From the NCBI RefSeq assembly GCF_036785885.1, contig NC_092317.1, forward strand, positions 1,056,501-1,120,500: a DNA stretch of 64,000 bases. Reading direction: 5' to 3'. Origin of the DNA: Coffea arabica. Taxonomy: Eukaryota > Streptophyta > Magnoliopsida > Gentianales > Rubiaceae. The notes under the pieces were generated by a model. The model had not been told where the DNA came from. It saw nothing but the letters and a program-made list of their open reading frames with translations, and ran no database searches. This document shows positions 36,766 through 48,640 of this stretch, piece by piece (positions within the stretch are counted from its first letter, which is position 1; each line of letters opens with the position of its first letter). A program made the position numbers and the translations under genes.

Positions 36766-37939
36766 GCTAAACCTACTCACAAAATGCAACTTTCATCCTC
36801 TTACCTTTGGTTCAATCTTATCCCTTGAATTATCACTCTCTCTAATTGCATTAGTATTACACTGCAAGCCACAATAATTAAACTAGTGTTAAGAGCGTAC
36901 CCAATGTATGTACAATTAGAGAATAATTAAAATAAACAAAATTTGTATAAATTGTGTTTGTTACATACAAAAAATTTATATAAAATTTTCATGAAAAAAC
37001 TTTTGTTTATATGATTATGGTAATTTGATAGTTATAATATTTTTCGGTACTTATGAGTGCTTATATTGGCAAAATGTAATTAAATGATTAGGATAAAAAT
37101 TAATTTTAATAAAGATAAAATTGAAAGTTCAAAAGATGGCAAAAGGTATTTATACTAACGACACATTATTGTATATTGTAACAAGCCCAATTCCAAATAA
37201 ACCGCTTGGCCCAAACCCTCAATGAGTGCTTACCGATCCCTTGTTTTTTCGCGGAAATCCAACTATCACGGGCTACAGCCCCTCTTAAATAAACTGCAAA
37301 AAGAAAACAGGTTGGTTCAAATTTTGCATGACTTTTTTTTTTTTTATTTGGCATGATTATTAGATAGTAATCAAACTAAAACAGGCAATATGTATAACTG
37401 AGTTCAAGTAACTTGATCTACACGTATCTCAAACTTTTATTTAATTATTATTATTGATTCAAACTGCTAAAATTTAACTTATTTATCGTGAATCTCATTC
37501 TAATTAGTTATTAGGACATTAGCTAGTTGCTCAAGCCCTTGTCGCTGTAAGTCTTTAAAGGTTGTTTTCAAACCCAAAAATTTGTTAATATTTGGTGTAA
37601 AGTTTAAAAAAAAAAAATTTTAATCTAATAGGGGAGTCCAAAACCTTCTAGAATCTCATGTTGATAAAATGAAACATCCCAAAAAAAAAAAAAAAGAGAA
37701 AGAAAAAACTTCCCTAATTTGCCCAGAATACCCTCATTTAATTCCTTTTATTAACCTTAATAAATCATTAACGACCTCCTCCCTTCCTTCTTTGATTCTT
37801 CCGTCATTTGCTCTATTGGATGGGAAAAAGAAAATACTTAAATCCTCACGGAACGTAAGCTTGATTTAAAAGAAAAAGGGGGCAAAAAAAAAAAAAAAGG
37901 GGATCAGACGATGATGAACCACTTCTGAATTTTACGGCC
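36766..37939. other. Intergenic DNA and SPL2 promoter side
   Basis: AT-rich, with several A/T homopolymers (near 37330, 37605 and 37680). The last few hundred bases are likely promoter and leader of SPL2. No other gene. Confidence 0.4.
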
Positions 37940-40900
37940 ATGTCCGTACACGACCAGGCGGCAGCTGCGGTGCTGTCGCAGCTCGCTTTGGCGGCTGACG
38001 GTGCGGTGCTAGGATTAGGCCTAGCATACGTTGCGGTGCGGAGTATTCTCAAATTCACCTCGAATTCCTCTGCCCTACGCAAAATTGAGCAGGCACCTTC
38101 AATTCGCGTCTCCGATCTCCGCTCCGTCCTCACTTTACCCTCAGATAACGATGATAGTGCTAACGAACAATCCGAGAGCGGAAAGCTCGTGATCGTCCGC
38201 GGCTGCGTCGAGGCAAAATCGGCTCTTGATACCAACTGGAAGAGCCTTAGGCCCGCACCCTCCGGTGTCCTCGTCTCTCAGGAGTCTGGCGATAAAGGCG
38301 TTATTTTGCTGCGAACTCAAACGGTAAAATTTGTTCAATCATCAGATTTCATGCCACTGTTCCTTTCTGAGTTTGTGTGTGTTACTGTTGAATGCTGAGG
38401 TTAGCATCTGATAAGCCCTATTTATTAATTGGACGAGATTAGGTTTATAATGTATAATCTTCATGAGGAGACTTGGTTAACTTTAAATTTGAGTTACGTA
38501 TCTGAGAAGAAGATAGTGGAAGTACATAATTTAGTGATAGATATAGTGGATTAAAGAGAACTTATCTCTGTGTGTGTATTTATATATATATATATATATA
38601 TTGTGGTAAAGAGTTTAATTCATGATTAACCAGAGCTTTTCTTCAAGTTGCTAATCTGTTTTTTTTTTTGGCAGTACTGGTTATAACTTGAGTTTTATTT
38701 GCACTGCAGTGTATATACAATGAGTGGAGGGGATTTTTTGGATGGACTTCTGACTTACGCTCTTTATTTGTTAGATCATGGAAAGAGCAAGAGTCATCGA
38801 CAGTTAGAATGGTATCATCATTAGTAATTTTATTTCCCCTTTTGAATTTTTTTTTTTTAAGTCAGTCATGTGCTTCGGTCATGTTACATGCTGCGTTTGT
38901 TTATGTTATCAGATTTTGTACAGAGAGTACTTATTCGTTGTCAATGCACAGTTTCCAATATGATAATGCTAGTAATAATTGATCTAGACACTTCTTTTTT
39001 GCTCTCATTCAAATCCCTAAGCTATGCGTATTGCATCTCACAAACAATACATAATACGTAAATGCATTTGATGATTCAATATTGGTATTGGTCAGACTCT
39101 TTTTGTTTTAAAGCTCTATCATCAAAGTTCGTTTCTGAATATTTAGTTTTAGATTGATTGTGAGCAAAACTGGTTCAAGGAACTATCAGCATTTGGAGCT
39201 ACCTTGTACATTCTCGATGGCAATTATTTGACTCTCACTTGTATTTACCAATACAAGCACTTCCATGTACAGGGATAATAATGGTAGATGTTTGGAGATA
39301 ATAATGGACTTAGGTTTGAATTTCCCGAGACTAATGGGATTGACCTTGAAGTATGACGTTTAACCAAGGAGATAAGTTGGATAGAATCCAAGCTACCTGT
39401 TCAAATTCAGAAGTTCTGAAATGGCAAAAAAAGTTTTGAAAAAGGTTGTTTATTTATCCGTATATTTGAAGAGTTTCCTGATTCAGTACACCAACGAGAT
39501 AGAGATATATAGTGTCCTTGTAATTGATCGAAAACTCAAATTTGTTCCCTCTTAACTTCCAAAGGAACCCAGCCATAGTGTCCTTGCACTAAGTAGTTGT
39601 ATAATCTCATTTTCCTGCCACTTTACTTTTGGAGATCCAAGTACCCTGGAGTTGAATTATGTAAGAAAGCTCCAGATACTTGCTCATGGGGTTAAAAGTT
39701 GCTATATGGTTGATAGTCTGCTCACTGCAAGTTTATTTGCTGGAATTTGTAACCTTAATAACGATTTCTTGCTTATTTACTTGTGAAGTTCAGCATATTC
39801 ATTATGTTGGTTTACATTACATCTTCTGATCAGGTGCCTTTTATTCTTGTTGAAACTGGAAGGTGGCCTCAATCTGATTATGTCATCGTGAACATGGAAG
39901 GATCAAGACATCCACTACCTCTTACAACAGTTTATCACCGCTTGCAGCCCATCCATGCTTCTCCTTATACTTTTCTCCAGGCTCTTTTTGGCCACGAATA
40001 TCCTGTAAGTACAATATAAAGAAGTATGGAGGGCTTCTGATTGGTTTTGATGGGAAAAATCCATCTTGTAATACTTTAATTTCAATTTTAAATGCAATTT
40101 TTTTAAAGAGTTATTTTTAATGTTTTTAATCTTGAAGGTTGGTCTGCTTGATGAAGAGAAACTTCTCCCAACTGGAAAGGAAATAACTGCAGTTGGCATT
40201 TGCAGTTTGAAAGATGGAAGTCCTGTAATTAAATCATGCAAGGATCTTCCTTTTTTCTTGTAAGAAAACCAGTATAAATAGCATATTCAATTGCTGGTAG
40301 ACAACCTGATTAGCTTTCCTTGTATTTACAATTACTTGATTTGCTTACCTTGTGAGTCCTTTTCTTTATGTTCTTCTTATTCCAGGTATTAGTTGTGTGT
40401 TTTAGTTTTACATAAAAAGGAAAAAAATGTTGAGTAAACTGTGTGTTGTTTAGGTAGGATAGATGAGTCACCATATTAATTGTTCCAGGTGGGCTGACAA
40501 CCTTGTGTTGGACTTATTAGTTTTTGATCGACAGGTAGGGTGTACTGGCCAAACGTGTGGTGCAATTATTTGGCACAGCATTGAGAAGTTTTTGAGATGC
40601 TCTGTCTTCTATTTCCCTTTGAAAATTTCTCTCGTAAACTGCTTTCACTGGGTGGACCTGTCTGACGTTTCATTTAGTAGCCAATTTTACTTTCTGACCG
40701 CTGTGCATAAACAGGAACAGAAAATAATGCTAATACATAGCTGCTGGTTCTCTTTAAGGTTGGTTTATTTCAAATCATTGAAGGGGTGATAGTGAATTAG
40801 CCATTGGTAATCTGGCAGCAGTCACAATAACAATTTGGTGTTATATTTTTGGAAGAGTAACATTATCTTCAAGATGGAAGATCATTCTATCGGAGGGTTT

Positions 40901-41678
40901 AAGAAATGATAATGTTTTTCTCTTTGGATCAAAATGGGCCGTAGGGCCTACTTGTGGGTTTCTGGAATGTGCTTTGTTGGCGAAAACTGCGAATTTTTAT
41001 CTTTGCTAACTTATGTTACATTGATTGATCGCTTTGAAAGTTATTCTTCAGTCTGAATCTGCATCTCTTTTGCAGGTCTGACTTGACTAAGGATCAGATA
41101 CTGGTGGATCTTGACTTCAAGACCAAAGTTCTATTCTGGAGTGGGGTTGTGCTTGGTTCACTGGCAGTTGGTATCCTTGGTTATGCTGTAGTAAGGTACT
41201 AGACCTTTTGAGACTGCGACGGCTTGTTTCTGTGCTTAATCGAGTGTCGAATGACAATATAACACGCAATCAATTCTTTTCTGTGATCTTGTATTTCTTG
41301 TTCCCCCCATTAATATGTCATGAATAGAAAGGTATGATACTTTTACTATTGTTTATATCGGATCAACTTTGGTGTGTATTTTCCAGGAACTGGAACAGAT
41401 GGAAAGAGTGGAGACAGCAGAGACGGGACCAGCAACAAAGCTCCGCTCGTAGCAATCAGGCGAATGATCAGGGTGCATCTGATGAGGAGCATGGAGATGT
41501 TCCAGATGGAGAATTGTGTGTGATATGCCTAATGAGAAGGCGGCGATCTGCATTTGTCCCATGTGGACATCTTGTCTGTTGCCAAAGCTGTGCTTTATCA
41601 GTTGAACGTGATTTATCACCGAAGTGCCCTGTGTGTAGGCAGACAATCCGGAATTCAGTGAGGATTTACGACTCATGA
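37940..41678 (+). CDS. SPL2: RING E3 ubiquitin ligase SPL2 (SP1-like 2)
   Basis: Membrane-anchored RING ligase of the SP1/MUL1 (MAPL) family, located in organelle outer membranes; SP1 remodels the chloroplast protein-import apparatus through ubiquitination. Six exons: 37940-38323, 38710-38811, 39834-40004, 40138-40259, 41076-41195, 41387-41678; sum 1191 nt, 396 aa. Features: first membrane segment about residues 20-38 (GAVLGLGLAYVAVRSIL), the GIDE/intermembrane domain (VPFILVETGRWPQSDYV, PLPLTTVYHRLQPI, GKEITAVGICS), second membrane segment (FWSGVVLGSLAVGILGYAVV), a basic linker and a C-terminal C3HC4 RING (CVIC...CGHLVCCQSC...CPVC). Two short exons, the second and fourth, would be missed by open-frame scanning alone. 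No lesion found. Confidence 0.95.
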
Positions 41679-42646
41679 TCAACTGATAATTTTATTTCCG
41701 GAACCGCACAAAGCGATCTGGCTTTCTTATTTTTAGAAACTTCATTTGTGTGATGGTAGTACTGGATGACCGAATCACCTTTTCTCAAATAGCAATGAAG
41801 TGACTAAACTGAACCGATTTGTAGGGTGAATGGTCTGCCTTTACTGATGTAATAGGAAACATTTTGTCCCTGGGGACAGGACCCGTTCTACTGTAAATAT
41901 GATTTATTTTTGTCTAGCTGGTTTGAAGTCCGAAACATGAGTGGCAATTAAAAATAAAAATACAGTGATTCAGTTAATGCTAAACCATCGTGGCTATGTA
42001 GTACATGATCGGTGTCGAATGTTCAAACATTTTCGGCCCCTTGATTATGGTTCAAATTGATGCTACGAGATTTTCTTTTTCTGTGTTTGCCTTGCGACCA
42101 GAAGCAAGAGGTGTTAGGTGGGATTTTTGCAAACTAATATCATCGTCTCCCGGTGGCTTTTTGTTCCAAAGGGAACTCGCTACTCCCGATAGAAAAATGA
42201 TAAAAGAAGAAATGCAGAAATCTGTTGCGGTGCTCGTTAGCTAAACTATTGGCTTGGTTAATGGCAAATGCTGAAGATGTAACGCGTATTTGCGTAATTT
42301 CTCTTTTGAATTTAGTTGATGAAAGATGAATAAAATGGGAACGTATAAGATTGATGAGTTTGCTCATATGCTTGTTAACTTTGACAAAATTATATTACAG
42401 AGGACCCCGGAATCTACTACTAAGCACTTGATCTACGAAATGCCTGCGTTTGTTTCGCTCCTTCCTATTCTTTAACTAGAGAGAGAGCTTCACATTCGAT
42501 CATGGTAGTGTTGGGTAGCTGGTTAAAGATAGAAGGATGGCACTGAAGCTGGCGACAAGATAAGAAGCTGAAAGATTTCACTTAGTACTATTCCTTCACA
42601 GATGAGAATGAACAACAATGAGAAACCCACTGGATCAGTCTCGTCT
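41679..42646. other. Convergent 3' flanks of SPL2 and NSP1
   Basis: SPL2 (+) and NSP1 (-) converge here; the interval should hold both 3'UTRs. No separate gene is seen. Confidence 0.5.
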
Positions 42647-44383
42647 CTATTTGGTATCTGGAGCTATTTTCCACAATGAGCAAAAAGATACAGGCTGCCC
42701 TTTCCACCACAAACCCACGCAGCCATCTCTGTCTTCTACTCTGATCTCCCAATTACTGTCGTATTTCCTCAATAATGCCCGAGCGCCGTCAACTGCGTCC
42801 TCTCCAAACACCTGCCTGCTGAAACCAACACTGGCCATTCTCTCACACCATTTCTCCTTCCTCTCGTTCATCTCTCCTGCATTCGTCAAAGCCTTCGCAG
42901 CCTCTCCTTCCATCATCCTTCTTTCGTCGCTCTCGCGTCCTTTATATGCAACGCTTGCCGAGTCCAGGAATCTCCACAAGTACTCCACTCTTCTAGAGAA
43001 CCCTGTTGCAAAGTCTACGCAGTTGTGACAGCTGCAGTCCGCGTTATTCTCAGTAAGAACTACTCCTTTAGGTTCCATACTCCTCAATACTTTCAAGAAG
43101 TACGTTCTGTCATCTGGGTTGTTGTGGTTGAGATTATGGAGCCTAAACTGGGTGCAAATGATCAAGGTCTCATCTGGGGACGACTTTATGACCTGAGAAT
43201 TGAGATTCTGCAACGGGAAGTTGTCGAGTCTGTTGATCTGAAGATTGACGTTTATTTTTTTAGCAAAACCCAGGAGTTGTGAGGAGCAATTGTATCCCGA
43301 AGGGCTTGCGGCGAATGGTGTGTTCCGTGATTGTTCTTCGTGATTGGTTCGAGTGATTAACGTAATACGAACCAAAGGAGGCGGTCCACCTGATCGACGC
43401 GTCAATTCTTCGAGGAGAGTTGGCCACTGAATGCCATGAGAGACTCCAACGTCGACAATGTGAAGATTTCGAGGTTGATTCTGTTCCTGGAGAATTTGCA
43501 GGATGGAGGAGTTGGCTATGCTGTTGGGGATGCGGAACCAGGGATTGATGTCGCTAAAATTGATAAGAGACTCAGTAAAGAACTTTGGGTTGGTAGAAGC
43601 GAAAGTAGTACTTCCGGCTGAAGTGACCGATGAGCCAGGGGAAGCCAGGTGATGCTTCAGCGCCCGGAGCCCATGAGCAGCTAACCGGTGGTTGGCATCA
43701 CCGGTTAAGGAGGCGAGCTCGTTGATGACGTACAAGAGGTGTTGAACCCGGCTTGGATTTGAGGCTGTAATGGCAGCCGCACAAGGGTTGAGCAGCTGCT
43801 CTGCCCACCTACCGTCTTTGTTGTTACAGGTATTGCCTCCGGACTTGGCTGCGGCCTTTTTACTCCCAGAAGACTTCCTGGCTGGAACGAGGCCTTGTTC
43901 CACAATCGTTTCCCCCTCATCACCCTCGTTGTTGTTCCGACGATTCTGACTCTTTCGGGAGATTTGGGATGTCTTGGGAGCATGATCGTCGGACGCTTTC
44001 CGTTTCTTGGAAGAATCCGACGGCCGTGGATGGTCGGAGGGAATGGCAGGAGGTTCAGGGAGGGTAGCGCTCGTCGCGGCGGTAACAGTAGAGACGTTGC
44101 TGTTGAAAGAAGTCGAGCAGCGGTTAATCTGTTCCTGGTCCGGAGCTGGAGCAGGAAGCGGCCACCAGGAATCATAAGGATCATCGAAGATTGGAGGGAG
44201 GAAAGGCAAGGAGCCCTCTATCCACTCCAAAATGTTGTGATCGGACATGGGGTTGGGGTCTGGTTCTTCGTTTATCATCTTGGAGGAATCGAGGATGGGC
44301 TGGGAGAGAGAGGAGGAAGGGTGGGAGAGTAATTGTTGATGATGGTACTTGGTCATTTGATCTAGAGGAGGAGGAGCATGCAA
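42647..44383 (-). CDS. NSP1: GRAS transcription factor NSP1
   Basis: Nodulation Signaling Pathway 1 (SCL29 clade), a GRAS factor that with NSP2 acts in symbiotic signalling in legumes and in strigolactone biosynthesis and mycorrhization more widely. Intronless, as usual. The first ATG (44383) gives 578 aa. The ATG at 44278 (MINEEPDPNPMSDHN, 543 aa) better matches known N-termini and may be the true start. The order is: acidic N-terminus with ILEWIEGSLPFLPPIFDDPY, a Ser/Lys-rich linker, then GRAS motifs: KDGRWAEQLLNPCAAAI (LHRI), LHIVDVGVSHGIQWP (VHIID), CTQFRLHNLNHN, RRVEYLWRFLDS and GRESDERRMMEGEAAKALTN (PFYRE), and KYDSNWEIRV with LWWKGQPVSFCSLWK (SAW). No break is present. Confidence 0.96.
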   Translation of the reverse strand: MHAPPPLDQMTKYHHQQLLSHPSSSLSQPILDSSKMINEEPDPNPMSDHNILEWIEGSLPFLPPIFDDPYDSWWPLPAPAPDQEQINRCSTSFNSNVSTVTAATSATLPEPPAIPSDHPRPSDSSKKRKASDDHAPKTSQISRKSQNRRNNNEGDEGETIVEQGLVPARKSSGSKKAAAKSGGNTCNNKDGRWAEQLLNPCAAAITASNPSRVQHLLYVINELASLTGDANHRLAAHGLRALKHHLASPGSSVTSAGSTTFASTNPKFFTESLINFSDINPWFRIPNSIANSSILQILQEQNQPRNLHIVDVGVSHGIQWPTLLEELTRRSGGPPPLVRITLITRTNHEEQSRNTPFAASPSGYNCSSQLLGFAKKINVNLQINRLDNFPLQNLNSQVIKSSPDETLIICTQFRLHNLNHNNPDDRTYFLKVLRSMEPKGVVLTENNADCSCHNCVDFATGFSRRVEYLWRFLDSASVAYKGRESDERRMMEGEAAKALTNAGEMNERKEKWCERMASVGFSRQVFGEDAVDGARALLRKYDSNWEIRVEDRDGCVGLWWKGQPVSFCSLWKIAPDTK

Positions 44384-45033
44384 AATAGGAAGACTTTTTT
44401 TTTGTTTTTAAGAGAGGTTGATTAATGTGGAGTGGAGTTTATGAAAGTTAATAGTGCTACTAGTATTCAAGAGTTAAAATAATGAAATGGGACAGTGGCG
44501 TTGTTGGCTTTGGAAAAGACACAGAAGCGCATATTTGATAATACTCTTGGCGTGCTGGTGTTTTGGAAGTTATGACGTTTTTATTTGAGGTTTTCTAAAG
44601 ACGGAGGAGTCTGGGTATTCTGTAAGAAGAAGAAGAAGAAGAAGAATAGCCATATGATGATGATATGCCTGTGATTCGTTTGATTACTGACTTATTCTCT
44701 TCTTCTTGTGTCACGTACGTAGGCATGCGATGATGATGATGCTGCTTTTGTTTAATTGCAGCCCGCCTTTAGACCCCACAAACGGCTGACTTTGGCCCCT
44801 TTGGAACAGGATAATACTAGCACCGGCTATGGTATACTAGTACCATCTTAAAGCATTGGAGACGGCAATGCGATTGGAGTTTTGAATTTTCTTGCGACGG
44901 CAAACTCCTCTGTCCCTTTTCGCTGAATGGCACGGCAGCTTTTAACAATGTTTTGTCAGCTTTCCAGACTGCTACGCTATTGGGTAGAAAGTTTTTCTTT
45001 TTTGTTTTTTAATGCGTCGTAGTTTCTGGTGGG
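44384..45033. promoter_or_regulatory. NSP1 upstream region
   Basis: Divergent upstream sequence with a (GAA)n run at about 44627-44646 and no reading frame of note; probable NSP1 promoter by position. Confidence 0.35.
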
Positions 45034-45433
45034 TTTAAGGTCCATACGATCACCTTTCTGTCACCAATTGGCTGGATGGGTGTTTCTTGTATGTCCTCCT
45101 TAGATTATTTTCGAGCCGATTTGCTGATGTCTGCTGCGTGTCAATTCTTTGTTTGTGTGTGTGTGTTCTATTCCATTGCGGAAAAAAAATACTACTCACC
45201 GAGTGGTGCTGCATGCGCAGGAGGGGGTTGGGTTACCATCCCACATCAATTGATCGTGGGGTATTTACTCTAGATTTAAGGTCCATAAAAGCACCTTTCT
45301 GTCACCAATTGACTGGATGAATGTTTCTTATGAGTCCCCCTTAAATTGCTTTCAGGCCGGTTTGGTGATGCCTGCTGCGTGTCAAATCATTGTTTGTGTG
45401 TGTGTTCTATTCCGTTGCCAAAAAAAAAAAAAA
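45034..45433 (+). repeat. Direct repeat of about 155 bp, period about 240 bp
   Basis: Copy one at about 45034-45190 and copy two at about 45274-45433 share AAGGTCCATA, CACCTTTCTGTCACCAATTG, GCCTGCTGCGTGTCAA (GTCTGCTGCGTGTCAA in copy one) and TTGTTTGTGTGTG, each ending in an A-run. Roughly 85% alike by eye; not a known element to me. Confidence 0.75.
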
Positions 45434-46275
45434 GCGTAGTAGTGCTATATATACAGTACATAGCAGTGTATGATTGTACGAGAGGAGTAAAAGATGGAAC
45501 CAGATTCGGATGGATGGTCTGATTCTTTTGTCAATACAACTTGATTTGCGAATGACGTGCCAATTGCAATGAATACATTTCTCCACCGAATTCAGCTGTC
45601 AGGTAGTCAACGTCATACAACTACTGGACCAGTAGTGGTAGTTGCAGTAATGAGTAAGTAAAGCATACCAACTGTGCTCTTCCCTCCCCAGTCAATTCTG
45701 GACACGCAGTTGATGTATGTAATCAAGGCTAAGCTGATTCAGTCAAATTTGAACGTCGCCAAATTGACAAATTTATACAAATTGATGTGCATGCACACAT
45801 CACCACGGCGTGCTGATTGTTTTTCTTTTCTTTTCTTGAATACTAATATATATATATATATATTTGTGTGTGTGTGTGTGTGTGTGAAATTTTGATAGGT
45901 AACGCAATCCATCGTGCTGGAAGGTTATTATGATGGATTGTCTACAAAACTGACCGTCCTTGGTAATTAACTCCAAGCAGAGGAAGGTGGGTCGGTAAAA
46001 CTAGTACCAGAGTGAGGTTGGAAGCTTTCTACGAAGAAAAGTATTAGAAATGCAAGTTTTTCCTTTTTGCTTGCGTGTGTGATGTACTAATATTATTATT
46101 GACTATTGATTATTGAAGGAAGAGTGGAGTTGCTCTTGAGAAAAGCAGGAGCTGGTAGGTGAAATTTCAAAACGAAAATGCCACTTTGATCAAACATAAC
46201 TACAGTCAATTACCAGTCTACTATGAAGCCCTCGTCCAACATCAGAAAACCAATGAGTAATTATTATTGTTATAT
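45434..46275. other. Intergenic DNA with TA/TG microsatellite
   Basis: Compound (TA)n(TG)n run at about 45846-45886. No gene. Confidence 0.5.
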
Positions 46276-46462
46276 ACCCCCGGGGTTTGGCTCGACTGGT
46301 GGTGGGGTGCCTCCTTAGGTCTTGGCATCGTGTGATCGCGGTTCAATCCCTGTTATCGTCTTGTGTCATCTGAGGGGTGGGGGCACAAGCGGAATGAGAA
46401 TAGTCGGACCTGAAAATATAATCCGTCGAATCCCGAATGCCCACTACGTCAGACAAAAAAAA
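46276..46462 (+). mobile_element. tRNA-derived SINE, 187 bp
   Basis: A-box-like TGGCTCGACTGG and B box GGTTCAATCCC, 3' tail CAGACAAAAAAAA. Perfect 14-bp TSD TATTATTGTTATAT (46262-46275 and 46463-46476). Same 3' end and almost the same length as the SINE at 30227-30414. Confidence 0.88.
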
Positions 46463-46832
46463 TATTATTGTTATATGGTTGTCGTCGTCGCAGTCAGCTA
46501 TTGTGCTTTCCTTAGGCCTACCAACCACGTAAACATCTCTAATAGTTGTTATTATTATTAGACAAAGGGTAGCAGGGATGTTTGTGTCACGTACGGATCC
46601 AGGCGCAATGAAATATGAATCTGTCTCCAGCCATTCGTTCCACCGATTTTCAATCAATACTACGTATATTGTTTAGCTTACAACTTGGAAATGTTTGCAC
46701 TCGTCATTTCAGAATACTACTGGAAATTATTATGATATAGATGGGCTAAAATAATGACTGAATGATAACCACGTTGCTGGGCACAAAGGAGAAGAACTGA
46801 ATGTGGGAAAGCAATGGCATAATTTTTTTGGA

Positions 46833-47439
46833 TTAGCCGGTACCACCAAGAACAGCTTTAAGCTTCTTAACTTGAGCAGCATCCAGGAACGTCGACTTCG
46901 TGACCAGTTCGGAAGGCAAGTCGTTTCCAAAGAACGCCGTGTCTGTAATTTGGAGGCCGGGCATGGGGCTACTGAAACTCAAATAAGCAATGGCAGGCAT
47001 AATGCAGCAGGCCTTGCGGGTATACCATAATATCGCCTTTTTTCAGCGTTTTCAAGTACACCTTATTGGCTGAAGAGAGGAATGCAGTTTGGATGGATCC
47101 CTGAGCAACAAACAGCAGCTCGGTTGCCCCAGGGTGGGTGTGCATTGGTATCAAGCCACCAGGCGCTAAATCCAATCGCGCCATGGATACTCCTAGGCCA
47201 TTTACGCCCGGGAATTGAGCTGCAAATGCTGGAGTTACGGCAGCTTTGATGATGTTTGAGGTGTTTCCGGCCGCTCCCAGGCCCGTAAACGTAAAATCAT
47301 CCACTGTGGCGTTAGCAGGATTCTTGCAAGAGTAACCTGCAGGCCCTTCTGGGCCATTAAGGTCTCCTACACAGAAGTCTTGAACCGATGCTTCAGAAGT
47401 AAAGACAAGGAAAAAGAATAGAAAGAATAATTGAAGCAT
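46833..47439 (-). pseudogene. Germin-like protein gene with frameshift
   Basis: Apoplastic cupin of the germin-like family (ABP19/20-like). From the ATG at 47439: signal peptide [17 protein letters not shown], mature start SVQDFCVGD, germin box 1 with metal ligands in MHTHPGATE, and box 2 [12 protein letters not shown]. Immediately after that fourth ligand His, at about 46999-47006, some 25 bp present in relatives are missing and the frame shifts, so translation stops at 46969. The rest of the family C-terminus ([27 protein letters not shown], ending LGGTG at 46833) is still readable in another frame. The lesion removes the last beta strand and C-terminal helices, so the product is probably non-functional. 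A (TA)23 run lies about 60 bp upstream of the ATG. Confidence 0.85.
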
Positions 47440-47497
47440 CTTTTCTCTGCTTTCAATTTGTTTGCAGCGATTGAGCCTGGAGGGCTGGGAATCAGGA

Positions 47498-47500
<3 letters not shown>

Positions 47501-47546
<46 letters not shown>
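47501..47546. repeat. (TA)23 microsatellite
   Basis: Perfect TA dinucleotide run just upstream of the germin-like gene; probably variable in length. Confidence 0.95.
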
Positions 47547-47548
<2 letters not shown>

Positions 47549-48261
47549 CAAGAGAACCACTTGTCCATTGAGTGGCAAGGCACCGCTTGAAGCTCGTGGG
47601 CAATGAGAGCCACAAGCACTACACCGTTGGTGCCTTGAAGCATCCATGCATGCATGTTGCCGTATTGAAGAATCGATGATCACTTCTCTATTTGTGCGGA
47701 TGGAGGAACAGACAGCAAAGTTTTGCTGGAAGTAATTGATTATAGGTGAGTTGATGATGTAGGCTAGAAATCCCGATGGTCTGCTGATATCCCGTCAGCC
47801 TGGCGATAAGTATCGCTCATCACTGCGATGGTCTGATGATTTCCAGAATGTTTTTTAAGCAATAATAATGCTTCTTCAAATTGTTATACTATACTAGCAT
47901 ATATGTTAAGAAGTTCCCACCCACTAATTTCATCAATAATATGACAATGGTTAAGACCTGTCTCATACAAGAAGTGAAGAAGCCTATTTTCCTTCTAATT
48001 CCGATTAACATAAATTTAAGTTTGTGATATTAAGCTTGGTAAATGGGGTCCCAAGGGCACATGGCAGTAGCATACGAGGATAAGAAGGCCACCTCTCAAG
48101 TCTCCCGAAAGGCAACCAAATTTCGTCCGTTGATCGATCTAAGCTCGTTGCAACCACTGAAAAAGAACTTGTGGGTTTCAATATTCACTTTGGGCTGAGG
48201 TTTTTGTTAAGGTATATGACTGAGTTGATTAGCTATGAAGAAGTCGGCCATTCTCAGTCCA

Positions 48262-48640
48262 ATGTGACACTTGCAGGATTCTTGCACAAGCATCCTGCAG
48301 TGTCTTCTGGGGCTCTGATCTTGAACAGATGCTTCAAAAGCTAAGACAAGGAAAAAGAGTAGAACGACCAATGGAGGTAGGCAGCTGTGGTTTAAAAATT
48401 ATGCATGGATGACTATTAGCTGGTAAATAAATGAAAAGTCTTGAGGCCGCTTGAACATTACTGCACTCTGGCACCACTTGAAAAGGGAAAATTATACTAT
48501 TTAGAATCACAGGCCCTACCAATGCCCGCCTTTAAGCAATTACGTTGAACATTTAAGAATCGATTGTAAGTGACTTGAAGCAGACGGATCTTTCTGCTGG
48601 AAGTAATTGACTGATAGGTGACTGAATATGAAGATGATAA
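48262..48640 (-). pseudogene. Remnant of a second germin-like copy (5' end only)
   Basis: Minus-strand similarity to the 5' part and upstream region of the germin-like gene. The shared stretch covers a GAAGCATCTGTTC/AAGACAAGGAAAAAGA signal-peptide segment (48310-48362), an AGGATTCTTGCA segment (48270-48290), AAGAATCGAT (about 48556) and CTGGAAGTAATTGA (about 48597). The order matches 47300-47740. The cupin body and both germin boxes are gone. Interpreted as a decayed tandem duplicate. Confidence 0.55.

Noticed and set aside
42618-44388. Several plus-strand open frames opposite NSP1
   Set aside because: They are antisense shadows of a strongly conserved GRAS coding sequence and have no recognisable domain.
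47367-47683. Frames with Ile-Tyr runs
   Set aside because: Translation of the (TA)23 microsatellite.
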